Of a stretch of 64,000 nucleotides of DNA, positions 51,144 through 59,033 are shown one piece after another. The notes beneath the pieces were generated by a model that searched no databases, was not told the origin of the DNA, and worked only from the letters and a program-made list of their open reading frames with translations. The stretch's first letter is position 1; each line of letters opens with the position of its first letter. The stretch is from contig JAKOVQ010000025.1 in the NCBI GenBank assembly GCA_029781975.1, positions 139,001 to 203,000 on the forward strand, written 5' to 3'. Source of the DNA: Acidobacteriota bacterium (GTDB lineage Bacteria; Acidobacteriota; Thermoanaerobaculia; UBA5066). The translations under genes and the position numbers were made by a program.

Positions 51144-51355
51144 CGGGGCTCCATCTTACCGGGGGCGTCCGCGGCCCCGCCCGGGCGGGGCTCGGCGTCG
51201 CCGCCGGCGCTCGTTCTCTTCGGAAGGCCGCAGCTTCCCCCTCGCCCGGAGGGGCCCGGGCTCGCTCACGTGGGGACGCCGAGCCGCGGCAGGACGACCC
51301 ACTGGAGGAGGAGCCAGACGGCGAGGAAGGCGAGGGCCGAGAGGGCGTCGTTCAC
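51140..51355 (-). CDS. Small membrane protein, possibly continuing through a TGA
   Basis: The GTG start at 51355 overlaps the arsR stop by 4 bp. The first 29 codons encode one membrane helix ending WVVLPRLGVPT, then TGA (51266-51268). If this TGA is a stop, the gene is 51266-51355 and only 29 residues long. If it is read through, the frame continues for 41 codons, includes a Cys (GRGGSCGLP) and ends in a TGA that overlaps the next gene's ATG by 4 bp, the join typical of this genome. A 6-bp hairpin (CCCCUC-CGGGC-GAGGGG, 51238-51254) starts its loop 18 nt past the TGA. The extension is Gly/Pro/Ala-rich, so it could be chance. Confidence 0.35.
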
Positions 51356-51726
51356 CCGCGCGCCCCCTCGCCGACGAAGGCCCGGCCCTTCGCCAGCCCC
51401 GCCCGCCTCACGTCCAGGTCGCGCTGGATCGAGTTGCATACGGCCTCGCAGATCGTGAAGACGGTCGGGTCGACGATCCGGTAGTAGACGTTCACCCCGT
51501 CGCGCCGGCAGTCGACGAGGCCGGCGGCCTTCAGGACCGACAGGTGCTTGGAGACGTTCGCCTGGCTGCACGCGAGGTCGGCGAGGAGCTCGGTGACGCA
51601 CCGCTCGCCCGCCTGCAGGGCGTGGAGGATCCTGAGGCGCGTCGGGTCCGCCATGGCCTTGAGCCAGGCGGCGATCTCGCCGAGGAGCCGCTCGCGGGCG
51701 GGGCCGGAGACTCTCTTCACGCTCAT
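51352..51726 (-). CDS. ArsR-family metal or redox-responsive repressor
   Basis: The 124-residue winged-helix regulator has MADPTRLRILHALQAGERCV, then the recognition helix CSQANVSKHLSVLKAAGL and wing CRRDGVNVYYRI. Cysteines lie in the helix-turn-helix (GERCV, DLACSQ), before the wing (VDCRRD) and in the last helix (TICEAVCNS), enough for metal or persulfide sensing. The ATG at 51726 is embedded in an AT-rich motif that recurs before the tolC gene of the efflux operon, so it probably autoregulates and controls that operon. The downstream small genes follow with overlaps. Confidence 0.88.
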   Translation of the reverse strand: MSVKRVSGPARERLLGEIAAWLKAMADPTRLRILHALQAGERCVTELLADLACSQANVSKHLSVLKAAGLVDCRRDGVNVYYRIVDPTVFTICEAVCNSIQRDLDVRRAGLAKGRAFVGEGARG

Positions 51727-51743
51727 ATAACCATCTAGTAATG
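51725..51743. promoter_or_regulatory. Putative ArsR operator at the arsR start
   Basis: ATATAACCATCTAGTAATG matches the sequence at 58124-58142 in 16 of 19 bases and is strikingly AT-rich for this genome. It overlaps the arsR ATG, a good position for autorepression. Confidence 0.55.
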
Positions 51744-51779
51744 TACGGGCGGCCGGGCAGGCTGTCAAGGCCGCCCCTC

Positions 51780-52064
51780 TCACACGACCTCCTCGACCCC
51801 CCACGTCACCATCCGGACCCTCTCGCCGCACTCCGAGCAGTAGGAGCGGAGCTCCTGGGCGAGCCGCGGGGCCGCGTCGTCCTCGACGAAGGTGAAGATC
51901 ACGGCCGACGTCTTCGGGAACGCGGCCGAGCCGAGGCGGGGGCCGGTCGTCCCCACGCCGGAGGCGTGCGGGAGCTCGGTGTAGCCGGCGACGCCGGAGC
52001 GGCGCAGGACGACCTCGAGCTCCTCCTTCTTGTCGTCGTCGACGATCACCATGAGGAGCTTCAC
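51780..52064 (-). CDS. PII-like signalling or transporter-associated small protein
   Basis: The 94-residue protein (VKLLMVIVDDDKKEELEVVL, GYTELPHASGVGTTGPRLG, AVIFTFVEDDAAPRL, CSECGERVRMVTWGVEEV) looks like the PII-superfamily proteins found at the end of RND efflux operons. A C-terminal CSEC pair could bind metal. The GTG start at 52064 overlaps the DUF2892-like stop by 4 bp. Its suggested role is metal or ligand sensing for the pump (inference). Confidence 0.75.
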   Translation of the reverse strand: MKLLMVIVDDDKKEELEVVLRRSGVAGYTELPHASGVGTTGPRLGSAAFPKTSAVIFTFVEDDAAPRLAQELRSYCSECGERVRMVTWGVEEVV

Positions 52065-52261
52065 GGGCAGGTCTCCCTCACCCCCGCCTTGCGGAGGATG
52101 GCCATCATCGGGCACCACTTCGTGAAGGCCGACTGGAAGAGGTTCAGCCCCACGAAGGCCGTGAAGGCGAAGAACCACGGGCTCTGGAGGAAGTACCCCA
52201 GGGCGACGGAGAGGACGACGAAGAAGCCGGCGATCGCCCGGAGCCAGTCGTTGACGGTCAT
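52061..52261 (-). CDS. DUF2892 (YgaP-like) small membrane protein
   Basis: The 66-residue protein has two membrane helices and the family pattern VNDWLRAIAGFFVVLSVALG, FVGLNLFQSAFTKWCPM with a conserved Cys. Such domains occur with rhodanese and RND genes and hold a thiol near the membrane. It starts 13 bp after the RND gene, with GGAGG before the ATG. Confidence 0.88.
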   Translation of the reverse strand: MTVNDWLRAIAGFFVVLSVALGYFLQSPWFFAFTAFVGLNLFQSAFTKWCPMMAILRKAGVRETCP

Positions 52262-52274
52262 GGAAGCCTCCTTC

Positions 52275-55200
52275 TCAGGCCTCGGCCGCCTCGGGCGGCA
52301 CGGCCTTCTCGACCCCCACGGTCGAGAGGTACATGTAGTAGAGGAGCGGGATGACGACGAGGGTCAGCGCCGTCGCGACGACGACGCCCGAGATGAGGGC
52401 CACGGCGAGGCCCTGGAAGATCGGGTCGAGGAGGATGACGAGGCCGCCGACGACGAGGGCCGCCGCGGTCAGGGCGATCGGGCGGAACCGCACGGCGCCC
52501 GCCTTGACGACGGCGTTCTCGAGCGTCTCGCCCATCTCCAGCTCGAGGTTGATGAAGTCGACGAGGAGGATCGAGTTGCGGACGATGATCCCGGCGAGCG
52601 CGATGAAGCCGATCATCGAGGTGGCGGTGAAGAAGACGCCGCCGAGGCCGTGCGCCGGGAGGATGCCGATGAGCGTGAGCGGGATCGGCGCCATGATGAT
52701 GAGCGGCGTCACGAAGGAGCGGAACCAGCCGACGACGAGGAAGTAGATCAGGACGAGCACCGCGGCGAAGGCGATCCCCATGTCGCGGAAGACCTCGTAC
52801 GTGATGTGCCACTCGCCGTCCCACTTCATCGCGTAGCGCGTCGAGTCGGTCGGCAGGTGGGTCGACATCACCTGGAGCGGCGCGCCGTCCGGGTCCTTCA
52901 GGGCCTCGATGCGCGACCCCATGTCGAGGATCCCGTAGACCGGCGCCTCGGCCACCCCCGCCATCTCGGCGAGGACGTACGTCACGGGCTGGAGGTTCTT
53001 GTGGTAGATGAAGCGCTCCCGCTTCGTCTCGTTCACGGTGACGAGCTCGCGGAGCGGGACGAGCTGACCCGCGCCGCCGTGGACCGACGTCTGCAGGAGA
53101 CCGTCGAGCGTGGAGCGCTGGGCCCTCTGGAGCCTCAGGACGATCGGGACGGGGTTGCGCGCGTCCTCGTCGCGCAGGAGCCCGGCGTCGGCCCCGTCGA
53201 GGGCCACGCGGAGGGTCCGCGTGATCGCCTCGGAGGTGATCCCGGCGCGCACCGCCTTCTCGCGGTCGACGGCGAGCTCCACCTTCGGCGACTGGTCCTC
53301 GACCAGCCAGTCGACGTCGACGATGCCCGGCGTCTCCTCGAAGACCTTCTTCACCTGGGCGGCCAGGGCGACGCGCTTGGACAGCTCGGGCCCGTAGACC
53401 TCGGCCACCATCGTGGAGAGGACGGGCGGACCGGGCGGGACCTCCGTCACCTTGACGTTCGCCCCGTGGCGCTTGCCGATGGGGTCCAGGAGCGTCCGGA
53501 CCTCCTTGGCGAAGGGGTGGCTCGCGAGCCTCCTCTCGTCCTTGGGGAGGAGGTTGACCTGGAGGTCGGCGACGAGCGGGCCCGACCGGAGGAAGTAGTG
53601 CCTCACGAGGCCGTTGAAGTTGAACGGGGCGGACGTCCCCACGTAGACCTGGACGTCGGTCACCTCGGGGAGCTTCCGCACCTCGAGCGCCATGTCCCGG
53701 GCCGCGGCCGCGGTCGCCTCCAGGGTCGTCCCCTCCGGCATGTCGAGGACGACCTGGATCTCGCTCTTGTTGTCGTACGGGAGCATCTTGACCTTGGCGA
53801 CCTTGAAGTAGACGAGGGAGCAGGCGAGGAGGAGGAGGACGACGACGCTCCCGAGGAGCGTCCAGCGCTTCGCCGCGCTCGACAGGAGCGGGGTGAAGAG
53901 CTTCTTGTAGAAGCGGTGGAGGCGGTCCTCCTGCGGCGTCTCCGCGTCGACCTCGAAGCCCTTCCCGTGGCGGGCCGCGTGCTCCTCGGCGTACTTGCGG
54001 AAGAGCTTGAAGGTGAGCCACGGGGAGACGACGAACGCGACGAAGAGCGAGAAGAGCATCGCCGCCGAGGCGTTGATCGGGATGGGACGCATGTAGGGCC
54101 CCATCAGGCCCGAGACGAAGGCGAGCGGGAGGAGCGCGCCGACGACGGTGAAGGTGGCGAGGATGGTCGGGTTCCCGACCTCGTCGACGGCGTAGACCGT
54201 GGTCAGCTTCGGGGGTCCCCAGCCCAGCTCGTAGTGCCGGTGGATGTTCTCCACGACGACGATGGCGTCGTCGACCAGGATGCCGATCGCGAAGATGAGG
54301 GCGAAGAGGGTGACCCGGTTGAGGGTGTAGCCGAAGGCGTAGGACGCCGCGAGGGTCAGGGCGAGCGTCATCGGGACGGCGACGAGGACGACGACCGCCT
54401 CGCGCCTCCCGAGGGCGAGGGCCATCAGGAGGACGACCGAGAGGGTCGCGAGCCCCATGTGGAAGATCAGCTCGTTCGACTTCTCGTCCGCGGTGTGGCC
54501 GTAGTCGCGGGTCTTGGTGACGTGGACGTTCGACGGGATGACGGGGCCCTTCATCCCGTCGACCCGGGCGTCGAGCTCGCGGACGAGCTCGACGGCGTTG
54601 GTCCCCGGCTTCTTGGCGACGGCGACCGTCACGGCCGGGGTGTCGGTCCCCTCGGGGAGGTTCTTGGCCCGGGCGCCCGCGCCGGCGAGCATCCAGACGT
54701 ACTGGGAGGGCTCGTCGGGGCCGTCGGTCACCTTCGCCACGTCGCGGAGGAAGACCGGCCTGCCGTTCCAGACGGCGACCACGGCGTTCCCGACCTCGTC
54801 GGCGCTCCGGAAGAGCGAGCCGACCTCCACCTGGGTCTCGGCGTTGTCCGACGAGAGGTTCCCCGCGGGGAGGCGCCAGTTGAGGCCCGAGAGGGCCATG
54901 TACGCCTGCAGGAGCGAGACGTGGTGGGCCGCGAGGCGGTCGCGGTCGAACGAGACCTTCACCACCCGCCGCTCGCCGCCGAGGACGGTCACCTGAGCGA
55001 CGCGGGGGTGCCGGGTCAGCTCGACCTTCAGCTCCTCGGCCACCTGCTTCAGCTGCATCGGGCTCGCCGACTCGGACCAGAGGGTGTAGGCGACGACCGG
55101 GACGTCGTCGATGCCGCGGGGGACCACGACGGGAGGCATCGCCCCGGGCGGGAGCTGGGGCTCCTGCTCCGCGAGCTTCGCCTTGACGCGGACGATCGCC

Positions 55201-55604
55201 TGGTCCGGGTCCGTGCCGACGAGGAAACGGACGATGATCATCCCGCCCGAGGGCTGGGTCGTGGAGTAGACGTACTCGACGTTGGGGATCTCGAAGATCG
55301 CCTTCTCGAGCGGGGTCGTGAGACGCCGCTCCACCTCCTGGGCCGTCGCGCCGGGCATGGCCAGGAAGACGTCGATCATCGGGACCTTGATCTGGGGCTC
55401 CTCCTCGCGGGGCGTCACCATCACGGCGAAGGCGCCGACGAGGAGGGAGAAGACGACGATGAGGGGGGTCAGCTTCGACTCGAGGAACGCCTTCGCGATC
55501 CGGCCCGAGGCCCCGATGGGGCGCCGCGTCATCTTGAGGCGGAGCGCCTCGCGCCGGGTCTCCTCGACGGAGGGGCGCGGGCTCCCGCTTTCGGGGGCGC
55601 TCAC
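52275..55604 (-). CDS. RND efflux transporter permease
   Basis: The 1109-residue inner-membrane pump of the AcrB/CusA superfamily has about 12 membrane helices. The N-terminal helix KLTPLIVVFSLLVGAFAVMV precedes the porter domain with PMIDVFLAMPGATAQEVERR and TTPLEKAI. FAIGILVDDAIVVVENIHRH is the conserved acidic proton-relay helix. The second half repeats the fold (ATSMIGFIALAGIIVRNSIL). It forms a tripartite pump with the HlyD and TolC products directly upstream. The substrate may be a metal or an organic cation; the sequence does not settle this. GTG 55604 starts 4 bp past the hlyD stop. Confidence 0.93.
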   Translation of the reverse strand: MSAPESGSPRPSVEETRREALRLKMTRRPIGASGRIAKAFLESKLTPLIVVFSLLVGAFAVMVTPREEEPQIKVPMIDVFLAMPGATAQEVERRLTTPLEKAIFEIPNVEYVYSTTQPSGGMIIVRFLVGTDPDQAIVRVKAKLAEQEPQLPPGAMPPVVVPRGIDDVPVVAYTLWSESASPMQLKQVAEELKVELTRHPRVAQVTVLGGERRVVKVSFDRDRLAAHHVSLLQAYMALSGLNWRLPAGNLSSDNAETQVEVGSLFRSADEVGNAVVAVWNGRPVFLRDVAKVTDGPDEPSQYVWMLAGAGARAKNLPEGTDTPAVTVAVAKKPGTNAVELVRELDARVDGMKGPVIPSNVHVTKTRDYGHTADEKSNELIFHMGLATLSVVLLMALALGRREAVVVLVAVPMTLALTLAASYAFGYTLNRVTLFALIFAIGILVDDAIVVVENIHRHYELGWGPPKLTTVYAVDEVGNPTILATFTVVGALLPLAFVSGLMGPYMRPIPINASAAMLFSLFVAFVVSPWLTFKLFRKYAEEHAARHGKGFEVDAETPQEDRLHRFYKKLFTPLLSSAAKRWTLLGSVVVLLLLACSLVYFKVAKVKMLPYDNKSEIQVVLDMPEGTTLEATAAAARDMALEVRKLPEVTDVQVYVGTSAPFNFNGLVRHYFLRSGPLVADLQVNLLPKDERRLASHPFAKEVRTLLDPIGKRHGANVKVTEVPPGPPVLSTMVAEVYGPELSKRVALAAQVKKVFEETPGIVDVDWLVEDQSPKVELAVDREKAVRAGITSEAITRTLRVALDGADAGLLRDEDARNPVPIVLRLQRAQRSTLDGLLQTSVHGGAGQLVPLRELVTVNETKRERFIYHKNLQPVTYVLAEMAGVAEAPVYGILDMGSRIEALKDPDGAPLQVMSTHLPTDSTRYAMKWDGEWHITYEVFRDMGIAFAAVLVLIYFLVVGWFRSFVTPLIIMAPIPLTLIGILPAHGLGGVFFTATSMIGFIALAGIIVRNSILLVDFINLELEMGETLENAVVKAGAVRFRPIALTAAALVVGGLVILLDPIFQGLAVALISGVVVATALTLVVIPLLYYMYLSTVGVEKAVPPEAAEA

Positions 55605-55608
55605 CGCG

Positions 55609-56709
55609 TCACCTCCCCTGGACCGGGGCGCCGTCGCGCGGCGCCGACGCGAGGCCCACGAGGACGGTCTCGCCCCCGGTCAGGCCCGAGAGGACCTCGA
55701 CGAGGCCGTCGCCGGCCGGGGCGCCGACCGTGACGGCCCTCGAGCGGGCCTTCCCCTCGTCGTCCTTCACGACGACGAGGTGCATCCCGCCCTGCGACAG
55801 GACGGCGCCGGCGGGGACGACGACCGCCTTGCGGGTCCCCGCGTCGACGAGGGCCCGCCCCGTGGCGCCGGTCGGGACGGCGGTCCCGACGACCTCGACC
55901 TTGACCGTGTAGGTGTGGCTCGCCGGGTCGGCGCCGGGGGACATCTCGACGACCTTCCCCTTCAGGGTCCCGAGCCGGGGGAGGGTGTCGATCGTGACGC
56001 CGATCGCCTTGCCGGAGGAGAGGCCGGCGCCGGCCATGAGGCTCTCGGGGACCGAGACGACGAGGCGGCGTCCGACGGCCGACTCGACCATCACGAGGGG
56101 GCGGCCGGGGGCCGCGAGGTCGCCCGGGTCGACCATCTTCCGGCCGACCCGCCCGTCGAAGGGGGCGACGACCCGCGAGTCCGCGGCGACGGACGAGGCC
56201 GCCTCGACCGCGCCGCTGGCCTGCTCGACGGCGCCCTTGGCCTGCTCGTACTGCATCCGCGCCATGTCGAGCTCGAGCTCGGAGGCGGAGCTGGTCTTGT
56301 TCAGGCTCTTGAACCGCTCGTAGTTCCGCTCGGCGAGCGAGAGGGCGGCCTTCGCCTGGGCGAGGGCGCCGCGGGCCTGGGCCACCTGCCCCCTGGCGGC
56401 CTGCGGGTCGATCTCCGCGAGGACCTGGCCCTTCCTCACGAGGTCCCCTTCGTTGACGGGGACCGACGTGACGGACGCCATGACCCGGCTCGACACCGCG
56501 GCCGACTTGTCGGCCATGACGGTGCCGTAGAGCTCGAGCTGCTGGGGGATCTCGCGCGCCTCGGCCTTCGCGAGGGTGGCCGCGACCGGCGGGACGGGGG
56601 CCTCGGCGCCGGCCTTCTCGTGCGATCCGCCGCAGGCGGCCAGGGTCGTCAGGGCGACCGAAAGGCCGAAGGCGGCGAGGGGGGCGGCACTCTTCCGGGG
56701 GAAACGCAT
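55609..56709 (-). CDS. HlyD/MFP-family efflux adaptor lipoprotein
   Basis: The 366-residue periplasmic adaptor has a lipoprotein signal (LSVALTTLAACGG), the barrel-sandwich block SVPVNEGDLVRKGQVLAEID (lipoyl-like), a coiled-coil hairpin (about 105-185), VVAPFDGRVGRKMVDPGDL and a C-terminal membrane-proximal domain. The ATG at 56709 has GAGGAG 7 nt upstream; ATG 56724 is possible. It is the middle gene of the tolC-hlyD-RND operon and connects pump to outer-membrane channel. Confidence 0.92.
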   Translation of the reverse strand: MRFPRKSAAPLAAFGLSVALTTLAACGGSHEKAGAEAPVPPVAATLAKAEAREIPQQLELYGTVMADKSAAVSSRVMASVTSVPVNEGDLVRKGQVLAEIDPQAARGQVAQARGALAQAKAALSLAERNYERFKSLNKTSSASELELDMARMQYEQAKGAVEQASGAVEAASSVAADSRVVAPFDGRVGRKMVDPGDLAAPGRPLVMVESAVGRRLVVSVPESLMAGAGLSSGKAIGVTIDTLPRLGTLKGKVVEMSPGADPASHTYTVKVEVVGTAVPTGATGRALVDAGTRKAVVVPAGAVLSQGGMHLVVVKDDEGKARSRAVTVGAPAGDGLVEVLSGLTGGETVLVGLASAPRDGAPVQGR

Positions 56710-56738
56710 CTCCTGTCTCCTCATCTCTCTCTCGTCTC

Positions 56739-58073
56739 TCAGGGAAGGACGCTCTCGGGGCGCCGGCCGGCGGCCTGGGCGAGCCTCAGCGCGCTCGCCT
56801 GCGCGTCGGCGCGGGCCACGAGCTCGCGCGTCTCGGCCTCGCGCCGGGCGGTGGCGGCGTCGAGGAGGTCGATCGTCTTGACGACCCCGCTCTTCCACCG
56901 CTCGTCGGTGATCCGCTCCGTCTCGCGGGCGGCTTCCAGCGCCTTGACGGCCGTCGCGTGGCGGGCCCGGGCGGTGACGGCCTCCTCGTAGGCCTGCCGG
57001 ACCTGGAGGGCGATCCCCTCCTCGAACCGGGCCACGTCCTCGCGTCCGGCGCGGGCGTCCTCGCGGGCGGCGGCGAGGGCCGCGCGGTCGGAGAGGCCGG
57101 TGCTGAAGCTGAGGGAGGCGAACGCCATCACGGTCGTCCCGCGGTTGCTCGAGGTGAAGAGCCGCTGGCCGAAGATGTCGTGCCGGGCGAGGACCCCGAT
57201 CTTCGGGAGGAAGGCCGCGCGCTTCACCTTCTCCTCGAGCACGCCGGCCGCCAGGAGGCTCCTGGCGGCGAGGAGGTCCTGCCGGCCGGCGGCGGTGGCG
57301 ATCCAGGCGTCGACCCCCTCCCCGAGCGGGGCGGGGGCGGGGAGAGGGGCGAGCTCCCAGGTCGAGGACTGGGGCTCGCCGAGCCGGAAGGCGAGGGCCG
57401 CGTTGGCGACCCGGACGTTCCCCTTCGCCGACTCCAGGAGGTCGTCCACCCGGGAGAGCTCGACCTCGGCGCGGAGGAGCTCCGACCGGACGAGCATCCC
57501 TTCCTCCGCGTACCGCCTCGCGAGGTCGACGTGGGCCTTCACGGTCTCGCGTGACTTCGTCAGGAGGGAGACGTACTCCTCGGCCTGGGCGAGCATCACG
57601 TAGGCCTCGGCCGCCTCGCGCGCGGCGGTGTCCGACGCGAAGGAGGCCGTGCTCTCGGCGGCCTTCGCGGCGTTCCTCGCCTGCCCGATCCTCCCGGAAA
57701 GCTCGCCCCCGGTGAAGAGCGGCAGGACCGCCTCGAACCGGGTGATCGAGGTGGCCTGCGTCTCGGGGTGGTTGGGGTCGCTCATGACGAAGTCGCCGAA
57801 GGTGAACTCCCCGCGGTTGAGCTTGAACGCGAAGTTCTCGGCCGGTGAGTCGGTCCTCGCGTACGTCTCCGAGACCGAGAGGACCGGCAGGCGGGAGCCC
57901 GACGCCTGCCGGGCGCGCTCTTCGGCGGCCGCCCTGCGGGCGTTCGCCGCGGCCACCTCCCGCGAGCGCTCGCGGGCCCGCGCCATCGCGTCCGCCAGCG
58001 TCAGCGGGCCCTCGGAGCGCGCCGTCCCGGCCAGGACGAGGGCCGCGAGGGCCAGGGGAACGAATCGCCTCAT
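56739..58073 (-). CDS. TolC-family outer-membrane efflux protein
   Basis: The 444-residue protein has a signal peptide (VPLALAALVLAGTARS) and two long TolC repeats (about 25-215 and 240-430). The helices start with LTLADAMARARERSREVAAA and EEKVKRAAFLPKIGVLARHD. As the first gene of the minus-strand operon it lies 51 bp downstream of the putative ArsR operator. ATG 58073 is preceded by AAGGAGGAGAC; an in-frame start at 58115 is less likely. Confidence 0.92.
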   Translation of the reverse strand: MRRFVPLALAALVLAGTARSEGPLTLADAMARARERSREVAAANARRAAAEERARQASGSRLPVLSVSETYARTDSPAENFAFKLNRGEFTFGDFVMSDPNHPETQATSITRFEAVLPLFTGGELSGRIGQARNAAKAAESTASFASDTAAREAAEAYVMLAQAEEYVSLLTKSRETVKAHVDLARRYAEEGMLVRSELLRAEVELSRVDDLLESAKGNVRVANAALAFRLGEPQSSTWELAPLPAPAPLGEGVDAWIATAAGRQDLLAARSLLAAGVLEEKVKRAAFLPKIGVLARHDIFGQRLFTSSNRGTTVMAFASLSFSTGLSDRAALAAAREDARAGREDVARFEEGIALQVRQAYEEAVTARARHATAVKALEAARETERITDERWKSGVVKTIDLLDAATARREAETRELVARADAQASALRLAQAAGRRPESVLP

Positions 58074-58123
58074 GTCTCCTCCTTGGGGCCGTCCCCGGGG
58101 GTCCGGGGAGGACATTCATGAGA

Positions 58124-58143
58124 ATATAACCATGTAGCGATGG
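58124..58143. promoter_or_regulatory. Putative ArsR operator before the efflux operon
   Basis: ATATAACCATGTAGCGATG matches the motif at the arsR start in 16 of 19 bases. It includes a CCAT-N6-ATGG dyad (58130-58143). It lies 51 bp before the tolC start, in the gap shared with the divergent CBS gene. Confidence 0.55.
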
Positions 58144-58277
58144 ATGTCAAGAGGGGGCCCGTCCCCTGCCGGGACGGGGCCGCGGGGACCCGCGCCCCTC
58201 GGCGGGTCCTTCCGCCGAGCGGCTATCATTCTCGCGCCGCCGGACGAGGGGAATGGCCGAAAAGAGGGTGGGGCTCG

Positions 58278-58709
58278 ATGATCTCAAGCATTTCGAGAAT
58301 CGACGAATTCATGACGCGCTGTCCCGTCGTGGTGGCCCCGCGCACGACCGTCACCGAGGCGGCGCGCCTCCTCCGGGAGAACGGCATCCGCCACCTGCCG
58401 GTGGTGGACGGCGGGGCGCTCGTGGGCCTCGTGACGGACCGGGACCTCCACCTGGTCCAGTCGCTCGTCGACGTCGAGCCCGGGACGGTCACGGTCGGGA
58501 ACGTGATGGAGCCCGACCCGTTCTGCGTCGCTTCCTCGACGCCGCTCCACGAGGTGGTCTCCCGGATGGCCGCCGGCAAGCTCGGGTCGGCGGTCGTCCT
58601 GGAGGGGACGGGAGTGTCCGGGATCTTCACGACGATCGACGCCCTGCGCGCGCTCGGGCGGATGCTCCTCGGCGAGGGTCCCCCTCCGGGCCGGGACGGG
58701 GAGCCTTGA
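58278..58709 (+). CDS. CBS domain pair protein
   Basis: The 143-residue protein is a stand-alone tandem CBS (Bateman) module. The first repeat holds DEFMTRCPVVVAPRTTVTEA and RLLRENGIRHLPVV; the second begins GNVMEPDPFCVASSTPLHEV. It probably binds an adenine nucleotide and regulates another protein. ATG 58278 follows GAGGGTGGGG; an in-frame start at 58140 would add residues without family character. It is divergent from the efflux operon. Confidence 0.85.
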   Translation: MISSISRIDEFMTRCPVVVAPRTTVTEAARLLRENGIRHLPVVDGGALVGLVTDRDLHLVQSLVDVEPGTVTVGNVMEPDPFCVASSTPLHEVVSRMAAGKLGSAVVLEGTGVSGIFTTIDALRALGRMLLGEGPPPGRDGEP

Positions 58710-58853
58710 AAAGCGCCCCGCCGCGCCCCAGATTCTGAGTGCGGCCGTCCGGGGGCCGGTCCCCCGCGGTGACGCGAAGAGCCGCGCGGACCCCGTCGAG
58801 GCCGATCCGGAGGGTTTGGGGCCGCGCGACGTGACCCGGTCTCCCCCCGAGGG

Positions 58854-58969
58854 AGCTGCCGGCAGCTGCCACGACCCTGCGCAGCCACGCCTGCATTTCT
58901 GGCAGCGAGAGTGGAACCGGCAGAGGAGGCGTGGCGGTAAAGGGCGGGCCGACCGGCGGTCCGCCCTTT
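58854..58969 (+). ncRNA. Candidate small structured RNA
   Basis: A palindromic hairpin, an 8-bp closing stem enclosing about 36 nt, and a terminator hairpin follow in close order. The element does not match any riboswitch or 4.5S RNA pattern that I recognise. The strand is assumed from the TTT after the terminator stem. Confidence 0.25.
58939..58969 (+). terminator. Strong GC-rich terminator hairpin
   Basis: AAAGGGCGG pairs with CCGCCCTTT (9 bp) around an inner GCC-GACC-GGC hairpin. It lies 229 bp after the CBS stop and 64 bp before the GGDEF/EAL start. Confidence 0.7.
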
Positions 58970-59033
58970 CGTCGTCCGCCCCGGGACGCCGGGTCCCGCG
59001 ACGCTCCCGCGCAGGACTATCATCGCGCCGCTT

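Larger units (their letters stand above)
58710..59033. other. 324-bp intergenic region with structured, possibly transcribed element
   Basis: No coding sequence is convincing here. It contains a 14-bp perfect palindrome AGCTGCCGGCAGCT (58854-58867), an 8-bp stem GCCACGCC/GGCGTGGC spanning 58884-58935, and a strong terminator-like hairpin (58939-58969). Together these suggest a small RNA or leader before the GGDEF/EAL gene. Confidence 0.5.

Noticed and set aside
58854-58969. c-di-GMP (GEMM) riboswitch, 4.5S RNA or tRNA in the intergenic region
   Set aside because: None of the conserved core sequences that I know (GEMM loops, SRP loop, tRNA T-loop) is present; only generic stems are seen.
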